Of a stretch of 64,000 bases of DNA, positions 43,629 to 53,174 are shown one piece after another; position 1 is the stretch's first letter, and every line of letters starts with the position of its first letter. The translations under genes were made by a program, and so were the position numbers. The notes under the pieces were generated by a model, which ran no database searches, was not told the origin of the DNA, and saw only the letters and a program-made list of their open reading frames with translations. The stretch is taken from NCBI RefSeq assembly GCF_018309085.1, contig NZ_CP070502.1, positions 1,612,001-1,676,000 on the forward strand, read 5' to 3'. Source of the stretch: Sporosarcina sp. Marseille-Q4063 (GTDB lineage Bacteria; Bacillota; Bacilli; Bacillales_A; Planococcaceae).

Positions 43629-44741
43629 GTGAAACGAATCTTTTCTAATCTATTAAATAAAAAAAACAAGAAACTGAAGTTTTCTCTAACAGGATTGTTA
43701 ATTATCGCAGCAACTGTGTCAGTCTCCTCTTTTTTACAATCAACAACAACCACAAGTCAAATCAACGACAACACGGCACAATTTGGGACAAGCTATGAAT
43801 ACCAAGCGACGATTACGCCCAATATCCTTTATCCAAAGGGTGGAACAGTCGATGTGGAAAATACGATATTCAAGAAAATCACCACTGCAATTCCTATCAA
43901 TCTCACATCAACAATAAAATCCGACAATGAAGTGACCGCGGCGGGCACATATGAAATTCAATTAATCGTAAAAGCGGGCGAACTATGGGAAAGGGTCTTC
44001 CCCCTTCAAGAAAAACAGGTCTTTGAATTAAAAGGTACAGAACTAATACTAATAGACAATAATTTTGATATTGCCCTTACCGAGATCAATTCATTTATAA
44101 CTCAGGTAGAAGAAGAAACGGGTATCAGGTCCGATCAATATCTGCTTGAAGTGGTTCCAACTATTAATGGAACGATCACTTATGATGGAAAAGAAATGCC
44201 GATACCAGAACAAGAGAATTTAGTTTTCCAATCGTCTTATGAAGAAATTGTTCTGATTAGCGATAAATCGTTTACATCTGCAATTCCATTTACATCGTCT
44301 GAAATCATCACGAATACCTTCAACTTTTTCGGAACTGCCCTGCCCTTGGTTCCAGTTCGAATCATCAGCATGATATTGTCGATTCTGCTTCTATTGCCAA
44401 TTATTTATCTTAATGCAAGTTTAGTAGCAACACGCAAAAAAACATCTACAACCCAAGTCGATAAAATCAATAAAAAATACGGCAGCCGACTCATCCCTGT
44501 TTCACAAAAAATCAATTCTGACGATAAGACAATGATTACACTCCAATCGTTTAAATCAATCATCAAGATTGCTGATGAAAAAGAACTGCCGATCTTTTAC
44601 TACCGAACCCATCAAGACGGAAGCGCCGTGTATTTCATTGCAGATGGAGATTACTTGTATAGATATGAAACGGTTAAATTAACGATTGCTCGAAGTACTG
44701 AAGAAATTCTAGATGGTGATGAAGCTTATGCGAAAGTTTAA
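43629..44741 (+). CDS. DUF5305 membrane protein
   Basis: 370 residues; start GTG 43629 (GGGGCGG upstream; TTG 43623 also possible). One TM helix near the N-terminus (LKFSLTGLLIIAATVSVSSFL), an extracytoplasmic beta domain (FGTSYEYQATITPNILYPKGG to about residue 240), a second TM (RIISMILSILLLLPIIYLNA, about 248-268) and a basic cytoplasmic tail. YEYQATITPNxLY is characteristic of DUF5305, a family frequent in archaea next to S26B signal peptidases. It may anchor or assemble the two secreted proteins. It overlaps the kinase gene. Confidence 0.72.
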   Translation: MKRIFSNLLNKKNKKLKFSLTGLLIIAATVSVSSFLQSTTTTSQINDNTAQFGTSYEYQATITPNILYPKGGTVDVENTIFKKITTAIPINLTSTIKSDNEVTAAGTYEIQLIVKAGELWERVFPLQEKQVFELKGTELILIDNNFDIALTEINSFITQVEEETGIRSDQYLLEVVPTINGTITYDGKEMPIPEQENLVFQSSYEEIVLISDKSFTSAIPFTSSEIITNTFNFFGTALPLVPVRIISMILSILLLLPIIYLNASLVATRKKTSTTQVDKINKKYGSRLIPVSQKINSDDKTMITLQSFKSIIKIADEKELPIFYYRTHQDGSAVYFIADGDYLYRYETVKLTIARSTEEILDGDEAYAKV

Positions 44742-46437
44742 TCAGCTTTACCACTTCATTAGTAGCAGCCCGTCTAGCAAGGGACGTTTAGTGCTCTTGT
44801 TTCGATATAGTTCGCTCGTCTTAACATCGTTCTTCTTTTTGCTTGGACCACAGTCTCCATTCATTTTTAAAGTTCTAATCGTTGCTGCACTTGTTGTAGC
44901 TGCGGGGATATTGACTGATTTACAAAGGAAGTATGTAGGCAATGATAAAGTTCTAAGACTCATTGTGTTGACTGAAACAATCGGATTGACGTTGTTGTTG
45001 ATTCCAACTGGAGGGATTTCCAGTCCTTTTATCTGGTATGCGTTAACGCCCGTGATTGTCGCGGCGAGTTTTCTTACGCCAAGGTTTTGTTGGGCTGCAT
45101 TAATTTTTTATCTTGGAAGCGCTACTTTAATCGCTTATATGTTATTTCCAATTGATAGCATGGTTGCAATCTTGCAAGACAAGTCGTATTTCTACCTTGT
45201 TTGTTTATTAATCACATTACTTGCGAGTTTGTTTTCTGGTTTGACGAAAGAATTAAGCTCGAAAGCTACTGTCTTAAAAGACCAACATGAAGAGCTGTTG
45301 ATTGTGAATAAAGAGCTCATAGAAATGAACGGAAAATATGAGGAAACACTTGATCATATCATGTCTCTTTATCATTTAATGGACAACTTTTCTTCCAAAA
45401 GCAATCCGCAAAAACTGGCTGATGAAATTACGACGTCTTTGCTGAAATTTACGCAAAGCGATGTTACTTTTGTTTGGTTAACTGATATAAATCATGCCAC
45501 TAGCTATCTTTCTACTTCTAGCGAAAATATCAACCTTGAAAGCAATCTAAGGCATGAATGGGCTACTATCAGGGGAAAACGAGAACCTTTTATTCGCATC
45601 TTGGATGATAAATTCTATTTGATGAGGGTGATCAGGACTTCAAAGAAAATTGGCGTTCTGGGCGTTCAAATTACAAGTTCGAGTCTAGATAATCTCTCAT
45701 ACTTGCTTAAAAACACATTTGAATTTTTAACCGAACTCAGTGAAATCATGCTTGAAAGAATTTATTTGGATAAAATCATCGAGCAGACCGTGATCATCGA
45801 AGAACAAAATCGCATCGCAAATGAAATTCACGATAGCGTGTCACAAAGATTGTTCGGCATTGTTTATTCCCTTCATGGATTGCAGGCGAAAAGTCGGAAT
45901 CTATCAAGAGAACAATTAAATGAAGAATACCAATTCCTTTCACAGTCTGCTAATTTAACCATCAAAGAACTTAGGTCGGCGATATTTCGGTTAAGTTCCA
46001 TTAAGAAAGGTGAAAAACCTTTTTTTGCCCGCTTAAGAACATATTTGGATGATTTTGCGAAGCTCAATGATATTCATATTGATTATGAGCTTGCGGGAAA
46101 TGAGATAAATATGCCTGCAGATTTAAAACAAGGGATTTATCGAATTATTAGCGAGGCTTGCGGAAATGCGGTTCGACACGGAGAATGTCATGTGATTCAT
46201 GTGGAATTGAATCTTCTGGCGGAAAAAACCGTGTTAGTAATCCAGGACGACGGAATCGGGATTAATAAGCATGAAAATAAAGTCGAAAAAGTAAAAGGTA
46301 TCGGCTTATACAATATGCAAAACATTGTTCGTTCGTTTGACGGTCAATTCTCAATCACTGAAAGGCACCAAGGGGGTACGGAAGTAATTGTAGATGTTCC
46401 ATATACAACCAAAATCATGCAGGAGGTAATCGGCTAA
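44728..46437 (+). CDS. Sensor histidine kinase (HisKA_3, NarX/LiaS-like)
   Basis: About 569 residues. Five to six membrane helices (residues 20-180), a coiled-coil, a GAF-like sensor region (about 225-340), then the HisKA_3 box RIANEIHDSVSQRLFG with phospho-His near residue 368, and an HATPase domain (GNAVRHGE.., DDGIGI, GIGLYNMQNIV). ATGs at 44713, 44719 and 44728 are all in frame; the last has the best spacing to GGTGAT. It overlaps the DUF5305 gene and is 1 bp from the response regulator gene, so it probably controls this surface module. Confidence 0.87.
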   Translation: MRKFNQLYHFISSSPSSKGRLVLLFRYSSLVLTSFFFLLGPQSPFIFKVLIVAALVVAAGILTDLQRKYVGNDKVLRLIVLTETIGLTLLLIPTGGISSPFIWYALTPVIVAASFLTPRFCWAALIFYLGSATLIAYMLFPIDSMVAILQDKSYFYLVCLLITLLASLFSGLTKELSSKATVLKDQHEELLIVNKELIEMNGKYEETLDHIMSLYHLMDNFSSKSNPQKLADEITTSLLKFTQSDVTFVWLTDINHATSYLSTSSENINLESNLRHEWATIRGKREPFIRILDDKFYLMRVIRTSKKIGVLGVQITSSSLDNLSYLLKNTFEFLTELSEIMLERIYLDKIIEQTVIIEEQNRIANEIHDSVSQRLFGIVYSLHGLQAKSRNLSREQLNEEYQFLSQSANLTIKELRSAIFRLSSIKKGEKPFFARLRTYLDDFAKLNDIHIDYELAGNEINMPADLKQGIYRIISEACGNAVRHGECHVIHVELNLLAEKTVLVIQDDGIGINKHENKVEKVKGIGLYNMQNIVRSFDGQFSITERHQGGTEVIVDVPYTTKIMQEVIG

Positions 46438-46438
46438 T

Positions 46439-47077
46439 ATGAAAGTTGTCATCGTGGACGATCATCCGTTGGTTCGAAAAGGTCTCAATACAATCCTTAC
46501 TTTGGAAGGCATGGACGTAGTCGGAGAAGCTCGAAATCATAAAGAGGCAATTGAACTTTTTAAAACTAAGAAAGCTAATTTGGCTTTGGTTGACCTTCGA
46601 TTGGGTAATGAGTCTGGGTTGGATTTAATCGCCGAAGCGCTTCAACTAAAATTGGGTTGCAAATTCATTGTCCTGACTTCTTCTACTGATGAGGCGGATT
46701 TTAAACGCGCGAAGGAAATAGGGGTCGATGGCTATGTGTTAAAAGAGGCGTTGCCTGAGGAACTTATTCATGCGCTTAGAGTGATTGCTAGAGGGCGAAA
46801 GTATTATGATCCTGGCGTGATGGATTTATTAATCGACTCGAGGAATCCTATCAAGGTTGATGGTCAATTTGAACAGTTAACGCCAAAGGAAAAAGAAGTC
46901 TTGCTCGAATTGGGAATGGGCCATTCCAATAAAGAAATCTCGCAGAAATTATATATTACGGAATACACCGTTAAAAAACACGTCAGTCAAGTGCTGGCAA
47001 AGCTTAATCTTGCGGACCGGACGCATGCCGCTTTGTATGCGAATGTGAAAGGATTAGTCACCTACGTGGTCAACTAA
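46439..47077 (+). CDS. NarL/FixJ-type response regulator
   Basis: 212 residues: receiver domain with Asp7-Asp8, phospho-acceptor Asp52 (LVDLRLG) and Lys in YVLKEA; C-terminal LuxR-type helix-turn-helix (LTPKEKEVLLELGMGHSNKEISQKLYITEYTVKKHVSQVLAKL). AGGAGG precedes the ATG. Partner of the kinase just upstream. Candidate targets are the divergent signal peptidase/secreted-protein promoters. Confidence 0.92.
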   Translation: MKVVIVDDHPLVRKGLNTILTLEGMDVVGEARNHKEAIELFKTKKANLALVDLRLGNESGLDLIAEALQLKLGCKFIVLTSSTDEADFKRAKEIGVDGYVLKEALPEELIHALRVIARGRKYYDPGVMDLLIDSRNPIKVDGQFEQLTPKEKEVLLELGMGHSNKEISQKLYITEYTVKKHVSQVLAKLNLADRTHAALYANVKGLVTYVVN

Positions 47078-47083
47078 AAAATA

Positions 47084-47132
47084 ATGCCCATTTGGGAAAC
47101 GCCGGAAAGTCGTTTCCCAAATGGGCATTTCA
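47084..47132. terminator. Convergent terminator
   Basis: GCCCATTTGGGAAACG / CGTTTCCCAAATGGGC, 16-bp perfect arms between the response regulator gene and spoVR. Confidence 0.92.
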
Positions 47133-47135
47133 TAT

Positions 47136-48542
47136 TCAAATATAAGCGCGGTGGACTTTTTTTCCGCCATACGAGAAGATTACCTTCCTTCTATTAACGG
47201 TCGTTTCGATGTGAACTATGCGTCCCCATAATTGGTAAATATACGGCAGGACATTTTCTAAATAATTGATGTCGAGTTCTGTTTTCTCATAGCGATGTTC
47301 CAAATAGAGTTCGCCGTTTCGCAAATGGTCCCCGTCTTTCACGACGATGTATGGGAACCCCCCATTCACCCGCATATTGATCAGCTGATCTCTCACGCCT
47401 TCATATTCCTTGCTGGTAATTTGATATTCTTTCCCCTTTTTTTCAAACAAATAAAGATCTTCTTGTTGGACAAGTTCCTTTGTTAAATAATTGCGGACAA
47501 AGGAAATATCGGACTCCACTTCTCTCACTTCAAACATTTTTTCTCGGCCGCTATTTGGCTTAGCGCCGTATCTTATCATTTCGGCAGATGGTTCGTTGTA
47601 TCGTTTTTCGATGTCTTCAAATATCTTCAATCCCAAATAGTACGGGTTGATGCTGGTTTTTGAGGGTTGAACGACATCCGCATTCAACTTCGCAAACTCG
47701 ATGGATTCGTCTGACGTCAGTTCCATTTCTCGCAAGATTCGTTGGTGCCAAAACGAAGCCCATCCTTCATTCATAATCTTCGTTTCAAGCTGCGGCCAAA
47801 AATAAAGCATTTCTTCTCGCATCATCGTTAAAATATCGCGTTGCCAATCTTCCAATTCCCGACTATGTTGCTCGATGAATAACAAAATATCTTTCTCAGG
47901 TTTTGAAGGCGTTTTTTTCCTGCCGTGACTCGGTTCAATCGTCTCGTCTTCCTGTTCATCTAATCCCCATAAATCATCGTACGGACCTCTTCGATTGACT
48001 TTTTTCTTATTTGCTTCTTCTGTCAGATTTTCGGCCGCTCTGTCCCGCTTAATAATCGATGGATCAACATGCTCTTGAATGGCTAACACCGCATCTAGAA
48101 ACCGCTCTACCTCGTCTTTTCCGTGAATCACTTCATAGGTGGCAATGCGCTCGGCTGTGGCTGTCATGCTTTCTACCATGTCTGACCGTGTATTCGAAAA
48201 GCGCGCGTTATTTTTGAAAAAATCGCAGTGCGCAAGAACATGGGCAATGATCAACTTATTTTGAATCAAGCTATTCGTGTCCAATAAAAACGCATAACAC
48301 GGATTCGAATTAATAACGAGTTCGTAGATTTGGCTTAATCCGAGATCATAATGCAATTTCATTTTATGAAACTGTTTCCCGAAACTCCAGTGCGTAAATC
48401 GTGTCGGCATGCCGTATGCGCCAAATGTATAAATGATATGAGCAGGGCAAATTTCATAGCGCATCGGATAAAAATCAAGACCGAAATCGGCGGCAATCTC
48501 TGTAATTTCATCGATTGCGTAATGCAGCGATTTTAACTCCAT
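47136..48542 (-). CDS. spoVR: SpoVR family protein
   Basis: 468 residues, the same length as B. subtilis SpoVR, which is made in the mother cell and needed for normal spore cortex. Family hallmarks: [38 protein letters not shown] and [16 protein letters not shown]. The molecular activity is unknown. The start shares one base with the yhbH stop (TAATG), so it is the third gene of a prkA-yhbH-spoVR operon, an arrangement widespread in other bacteria but not in B. subtilis, where the genes are apart. Confidence 0.95.
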   Translation of the reverse strand: MELKSLHYAIDEITEIAADFGLDFYPMRYEICPAHIIYTFGAYGMPTRFTHWSFGKQFHKMKLHYDLGLSQIYELVINSNPCYAFLLDTNSLIQNKLIIAHVLAHCDFFKNNARFSNTRSDMVESMTATAERIATYEVIHGKDEVERFLDAVLAIQEHVDPSIIKRDRAAENLTEEANKKKVNRRGPYDDLWGLDEQEDETIEPSHGRKKTPSKPEKDILLFIEQHSRELEDWQRDILTMMREEMLYFWPQLETKIMNEGWASFWHQRILREMELTSDESIEFAKLNADVVQPSKTSINPYYLGLKIFEDIEKRYNEPSAEMIRYGAKPNSGREKMFEVREVESDISFVRNYLTKELVQQEDLYLFEKKGKEYQITSKEYEGVRDQLINMRVNGGFPYIVVKDGDHLRNGELYLEHRYEKTELDINYLENVLPYIYQLWGRIVHIETTVNRRKVIFSYGGKKVHRAYI

Positions 48543-49711
48543 TAATCGAATCCTTCCGATTTATTTTGAAAAAAGCTTTTTAATGCATGATATACGTCGC
48601 TGTTTTCCTTTAAGACATAATGCCGAAACTTTGGGTTTTCAATTTTTTTATAGGTGTTCATCAAGGTTGAATAGCGACTATAAGCATTGACTTCCCCGTA
48701 ACCAAACATATTCGACACTTCCATTAGTTTTCCAACGAGATCGATGCATAAATTATTGTCGGACGACATATTTTCACCGTCTGAAAAATGAAAAGGATAA
48801 ATATTATAACGGGCTGGATTGTACTTTTCTTCAATCAGATTCAAAGCAGTTAAATAAGCGGATGAACATCTCGTGCCCCCACTTTCACCTTTTGAAAAAA
48901 AGTCTTCCTCAGACACGACTTTCGCTTCAGTATGATGGGCGATAAATTCAATTTCCACGGTTTCGTATTTAGTGCGTAGAAACCGAGTCATCCAGAAGAA
49001 GAAACTCCTGGCAATATATTTTTGAAAAGTCCCCATCGAGCCACTTGTATCCATCATCGCAAGAACAACTGCTTGAGATTCTGGATTTTCTACCACATTC
49101 CATGTTTTGAAGCGTAAATCGTCAGAATGGATTGGCGTGATTTCAGCTTTCCCTTTAATTGCATTCCGTTTGATGGCCGTTAAAATCGTTCGCTTTTTAT
49201 CAATATTACCGATAAGTCCTTTTTTCCGAATATCATTAAATTCAATATCCTCGGAAACGATTTCTGTTTGTTCTTTTTCCTCCAAGTCAGGAAGTTCTAG
49301 CTCTTTGAAAAGCACTTCTTCGACTTCTGCCATAGAAATTTCAGTTTCATAATAATCCTGACCGGGTTGGTCGCCCGCTTGTTTCCCTTGCCCTGAACCT
49401 CCACTGGCCGACTTTCCGCCGTCACTAGCAACAACGTCACCTATTTGACTATCGCCGTCCCCTTGCCCCACATGCTTTGACTTATCATTATCGTAACGAA
49501 TTTTATACTCATCTAATGAGCGAATTGGAATTTTGATGATTTCTTGCCCATTCGATAAGATGATGCTTTCCTCGCTGATCAAATCCGGCAAATTATTCTT
49601 AATCGCTTCTTTGACTTTTTCCATATGGCGGTCCTGATCTTGGTAACCTTTCCGATGAAGAGACCAATTTTCCTGTGAGACAATAAAAAGATCATTTTTT
49701 TTCTTGTTCAT
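48542..49711 (-). CDS. yhbH: YhbH (UPF0229/DUF444) sporulation protein
   Basis: 389 residues. A C-terminal von Willebrand A-like domain is visible ([25 protein letters not shown] Asp-x-Ser-x-Ser), preceded by a Gly/Ser-rich linker ([22 protein letters not shown]). It belongs with PrkA and SpoVR in a conserved functional set. AGGTGAGG precedes the ATG. Confidence 0.93.
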   Translation of the reverse strand: MNKKKNDLFIVSQENWSLHRKGYQDQDRHMEKVKEAIKNNLPDLISEESIILSNGQEIIKIPIRSLDEYKIRYDNDKSKHVGQGDGDSQIGDVVASDGGKSASGGSGQGKQAGDQPGQDYYETEISMAEVEEVLFKELELPDLEEKEQTEIVSEDIEFNDIRKKGLIGNIDKKRTILTAIKRNAIKGKAEITPIHSDDLRFKTWNVVENPESQAVVLAMMDTSGSMGTFQKYIARSFFFWMTRFLRTKYETVEIEFIAHHTEAKVVSEEDFFSKGESGGTRCSSAYLTALNLIEEKYNPARYNIYPFHFSDGENMSSDNNLCIDLVGKLMEVSNMFGYGEVNAYSRYSTLMNTYKKIENPKFRHYVLKENSDVYHALKSFFQNKSEGFD

Positions 49712-49797
49712 TTTATCCTCACCTACTATCTTTTAAGAGTTTAGAGCGGATACTTTCTTCATCATATGCAAGTACAAACAAGTAATTTCCTAGATGA

Positions 49798-49834
49798 AAA
49801 AACAAGACTACTCTAAAACAATAGTCTTGTTTTC
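49798..49834. terminator. Hairpin between prkA and yhbH
   Basis: AAAACAAGACTA / TAGTCTTGTTTT in the 133-bp gap after prkA. As a terminator it would allow partial read-through into yhbH-spoVR. Confidence 0.75.
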
Positions 49835-49844
49835 CAAAAGGGAC

Positions 49845-51740
49845 TTATCGGTTTAATAAACTTCCAACGTAACGCAGTAATTCATTTGCAGAAATTGAAT
49901 TATACCCATATTCATTGATCAAACTCGCAACGACTTCATTGATCTTTTTCAGTTGCGATTCATCTGGCGTTTGAGACGATGTCGTGATTTTTACAATATC
50001 CTTCAAATCCGAAAACAGCTTCTTCTCAACCGCTTCTCGTAAACGCGCATGAGAATTATAATCAAACCGAGTTCCTTTTCGGGCATATGCAGAAATTCGA
50101 ATGAGAATCTCTTCTCTGAAAGCTTTTTTCGCGTTTTCCGACACGCCAATTTGTTCTTCTATGGAACGCATGAGCTTTTCGTCTGGATTCATTTCATCCC
50201 CAGTGAGCAAGTCCCTCATTTTATTTTTATTGCAATAAGCTTCAACATTATCCAGATAATTGTCAACCAATGTTTTCGCAGATTCCTCGTACGAATAAAC
50301 GAAAGCCTTTTGAACCTCTTTCTTCGCGATATCGTCGTACTCGCGTCTCGCAATTCCGATGAAATTCAAATACCTATCACGGTCTTCATTGGAAATCGAT
50401 GCATGTTGGTCAAGCCCGTCTTTTAAAGAACGCAGGACATCAAGCGCATTGATCGCCGGGACTTCCTTTTGAATAATCGCCGATGAAATCCGGTTAATGA
50501 CATACCGCGGATCAATGCCGTCCATGCCTTCATCGGGAAACTCTTTTTTCAAGTCTTCCACATTCACCCGATTAAAGCCTTCTACGTTTTCCCCGTCATA
50601 AAGTCGCATTTTCTTAAGAAGGTCGACACCTTGCTTTTTTGAATCTTTTAATCTCGTCAATATCGAAAAAATAGCGGCAACCCGTAAAGCATGAGGCGCG
50701 ATATGAATATGGTCCATTTCGCTATCATTAATCATTTTTTCATAAATCCGCTCTTCTTGATGCACTTTCAAGTTATACGGAATCGGCATGACGATAATTC
50801 TTGAATGCAGTGCTTCGTTTTTCTTATTTGAAATGAATGAGCGGTATTCGGTTTCATTCGTATGCGCGACAATTAGCTCATCCGCGCTTATCAATGCGAA
50901 TCTTCCAGCTTTGAAATTTCCTTCTTGCGTTAATGATAATAAAAGCCAAAGAAACTTTTCATCCAACTTCAACATTTCTTGGAACTCCATGATGCCGCGG
51001 TTGGCTTTGTTTAATTCCCCGTCAAAACGGTAAGCACGCGGATCTGATTCTGAACCGAATTCAGCAATTGTCGAAAAGTCGATGCTGCCCGTCAAGTCCG
51101 CGATATCTTGGGATTTAGGGTCGGAAGGCGTATACGTTCCAATACCGACGCGTTTGTCTTCCGCGAAAAAGATTCTTTTCACCAGCACATTTTCAATTTC
51201 TCCGTCGTACTCTTGTTCAAGCCGCATGGCGTTTAGTGGCGACAAACTTCCCTCAATTCGAATCCCATACTCCTCGTAAAAATCGTCACGTAAATGAATC
51301 GGGATTAAATGAAGCGGATCCTCGTGCATCGGACAGCCTTTAATCGCATAAACTGCGCCCTCATCTGTTTTGGAATAGTGTTCAAGTCCGCGTTTAAGCA
51401 TCGTGACAATTGTCGACTTCCCGCCACTGACTGGCCCCATTAATAATAGAATACGTTTACGGACATCAAGTCTTTTGGCAGCAGGATGAAAGTATTCCTC
51501 TACCAGTCGTTGAATCGATTCTTCTAGGCCAAAGATTTCTTCACCGAAAAAGTCGTATAATTTACTGCCATCATTTTCAGTCACCCCAGCGCTTTTAATC
51601 ATATTATAAACACGTGAATGGGCAGTTTGGGCGACTTCTTTTCGTTCCTTCAACAGGTTTAAATATTCTTCAAATGTGCCCTCCCATTGAAGTCTGTCTT
51701 CTTCTTCTCTGAAATTCCTTACCTTATTTAATATACCCAT
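49845..51740 (-). CDS. prkA: PrkA, AAA+/serine kinase-like protein
   Basis: 631 residues from the ATG at 51740 (ATGGAGGGGG upstream; the 51755 start lies before that site). Walker A is GPVSGGKST in LLLMGPVSGGKSTIVTML. PrkA has been described as a serine kinase and more recently as an AAA+ protease-like factor acting in sporulation. Matches the family in length and over the SPLNAMRLEQEYDGE and NRGIMEFQEMLKLDEKFL regions. Followed by yhbH and spoVR. Confidence 0.95.
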   Translation of the reverse strand: MGILNKVRNFREEEDRLQWEGTFEEYLNLLKERKEVAQTAHSRVYNMIKSAGVTENDGSKLYDFFGEEIFGLEESIQRLVEEYFHPAAKRLDVRKRILLLMGPVSGGKSTIVTMLKRGLEHYSKTDEGAVYAIKGCPMHEDPLHLIPIHLRDDFYEEYGIRIEGSLSPLNAMRLEQEYDGEIENVLVKRIFFAEDKRVGIGTYTPSDPKSQDIADLTGSIDFSTIAEFGSESDPRAYRFDGELNKANRGIMEFQEMLKLDEKFLWLLLSLTQEGNFKAGRFALISADELIVAHTNETEYRSFISNKKNEALHSRIIVMPIPYNLKVHQEERIYEKMINDSEMDHIHIAPHALRVAAIFSILTRLKDSKKQGVDLLKKMRLYDGENVEGFNRVNVEDLKKEFPDEGMDGIDPRYVINRISSAIIQKEVPAINALDVLRSLKDGLDQHASISNEDRDRYLNFIGIARREYDDIAKKEVQKAFVYSYEESAKTLVDNYLDNVEAYCNKNKMRDLLTGDEMNPDEKLMRSIEEQIGVSENAKKAFREEILIRISAYARKGTRFDYNSHARLREAVEKKLFSDLKDIVKITTSSQTPDESQLKKINEVVASLINEYGYNSISANELLRYVGSLLNR

Positions 51741-51773
51741 TATATCCCCCTCCATTTAGGGTATGGTTTATAT

Positions 51774-51802
51774 ATAGTATGCAGAGGGGATTTTTATAAT
51801 TC
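51774..51802 (-). promoter_or_regulatory. Sigma-E-like promoter of prkA
   Basis: On the minus strand a -10-like CATACTAT (consensus CATACAHT) lies 14 nt downstream of GAATTAT, a partial match to the sigma-E -35. The prkA, yhbH and spoVR genes of B. subtilis are known members of the early mother-cell sigma-E programme. Confidence 0.6.
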
Positions 51803-51824
51803 CCAAGCTTGCCTTATTTAAATG

Positions 51825-51872
51825 AGAAAAACACTAATTCGGATGCCTAAAGCAAGCTAATCAGTGTTTATA
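51825..51872 (-). terminator. Terminator of the hydroxyacid dehydrogenase gene
   Basis: AACACT and AGTGTT arms with partial inner pairing and A/T-rich flanks. Confidence 0.6.
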
Positions 51873-51878
51873 ATTTGT

Positions 51879-52862
51879 TTATTTTCTACTTGCTACTACC
51901 GGATCAATCGGCTCTTTTCCGGTCAGAACAGCGACTAAGTTTTCGGCCGCTCGCATCGCCATCGCTTCTTCTGTTTGTGCTGTTGCCGAACCGATATGCG
52001 GGACTGTAACGACATTTGGAAACTTGAGTAATGGATTGTCGGACTCTACCGGTTCTGTCTCGAATACATCTAAACCGGCACCGTAAATCTCTTTATTTTC
52101 CAATGCCTGAATAAGTGCTTGTTCATCAACCGTTTGGCCTCGCGATACGTTGATAAAGATTGACGTTTCTTTCATTAACTTAAATTCTCTTTCACCAATT
52201 AAATGAAAAGTTTCTTTCGTTAATGGGGTCATCAATAATACGTAGTCTGATTTCATTAGTATCGCGTCCAAATCACAATACTCAGCGTCGTATTTCTCTT
52301 CAGCTTCATGGTTTCGATTGCGATTATGATAAAGGATATTCATATCAAATCCGAACTTCGCACGTTTGGCTATCGCTTCCCCGATTCTTCCCATTCCTAT
52401 AATTCCTAGCGTAGTTCCGTGTACGTCTTTTCCGTATAGATCAACGTAATCGGTTGTCGGTTGCCAATTTCCTTCTTTGACGAAACGATCTAGTTCTGGA
52501 ATGCGTCTTGCGGCAGCTAATAGAAGACCGAATGCCAAGTCCGCGACAGTTTCATTCAAAACGTTCGGGGTGTTTGTTCCGATAACATTGTGTTGTTTCA
52601 TCGCCGCCACGTCGAAATTATTGTAGCCAACCGAAACATTACTGACGACTTTTAATTGCGGCGCATGTGTTAATAGCTCTTCATTAATTGGCCCAGTCAT
52701 GCTTCCCGACGTATAGAGCCCTTCAACTTCCGCAATTTCTTCCAATAAAATATCTGTAGGGACGCGTCCATTCCCTTGCCACTTATGAATCTCGCAATGC
52801 TCCGCAATGAAATCTTCAACATTTTTTGTAATGGGATATGCGATAAAAACTTTTGGTTTCAT
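51879..52862 (-). CDS. D-isomer-specific 2-hydroxyacid dehydrogenase
   Basis: NAD(P)-dependent reductase of glyoxylate, hydroxypyruvate or 2-ketogluconate. The 327-residue protein has GTTLGIIGMGRIGEAIAKRA (nucleotide-binding loop), the catalytic Arg in NVSRGQTVDEQAL, Glu in GLDVFETEP and His in VPHIGSAT. Start ATG 52862 after GGAGGTAA (a TTG precedes it). Substrate choice among the family cannot be made. Confidence 0.9.
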   Translation of the reverse strand: MKPKVFIAYPITKNVEDFIAEHCEIHKWQGNGRVPTDILLEEIAEVEGLYTSGSMTGPINEELLTHAPQLKVVSNVSVGYNNFDVAAMKQHNVIGTNTPNVLNETVADLAFGLLLAAARRIPELDRFVKEGNWQPTTDYVDLYGKDVHGTTLGIIGMGRIGEAIAKRAKFGFDMNILYHNRNRNHEAEEKYDAEYCDLDAILMKSDYVLLMTPLTKETFHLIGEREFKLMKETSIFINVSRGQTVDEQALIQALENKEIYGAGLDVFETEPVESDNPLLKFPNVVTVPHIGSATAQTEEAMAMRAAENLVAVLTGKEPIDPVVASRK

Positions 52863-52990
52863 CAAATTACCTCCAGGTTGATAGAAAGACTAGATTTCAG
52901 ATAATTGTAGCATATCAATACACTTTTCAGTTCATAATCGTTGGAATCGGTGAATATGATTGATAGAGTTCCGGAAAAAGGAGTGAATAT

Positions 52991-53053
52991 GTGGCGAAGT
53001 GCAAGAAATGTGGCGCACCGAAAAGCGAATGTAAATCTTGCAAAAAATGCTAA
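52991..53053 (+). CDS. Candidate 20-residue Cys-rich peptide
   Basis: GTG at 52991, 7 nt after AAAGGAG, opens a frame of 20 codons with five Cys as C-x2-C-x6-C-x2-C-x2-C and eight Lys/Arg-type charges, with Gly-Ala-Pro between the pairs, as in a mini zinc knuckle (KCKKCGAPK...). An overlapping ATG frame one base earlier codes an unremarkable 34-residue peptide. A terminator follows at 53085. Small, but the spacing of Cys pairs and the ribosome site argue for a real product. Confidence 0.5.
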   Translation: MAKCKKCGAPKSECKSCKKC

Positions 53054-53084
53054 TAATACGCTGCCTATCCACAACTATTCTTTG

Positions 53085-53118
53085 AAAGCTTAAGCAGAAC
53101 CACTGCTTGAGCTTTTTA
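53085..53118 (+). terminator. Terminator after the Cys-rich peptide frame
   Basis: AAAGCTTAAGCAG / CTGCTTGAGCTTT and T-run. Confidence 0.8.
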
Positions 53119-53174
53119 TATTCTATAAATAATTTTTCATTTACGGGAAAACATAAGTGCTAAGAGGTGATTTT

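Noticed and set aside
52862..53074. 70-codon minus-strand frame upstream of the hydroxyacid dehydrogenase gene
   Set aside because: It ends at the dehydrogenase start, has no ribosome site and lies antisense to the Cys-rich peptide frame.
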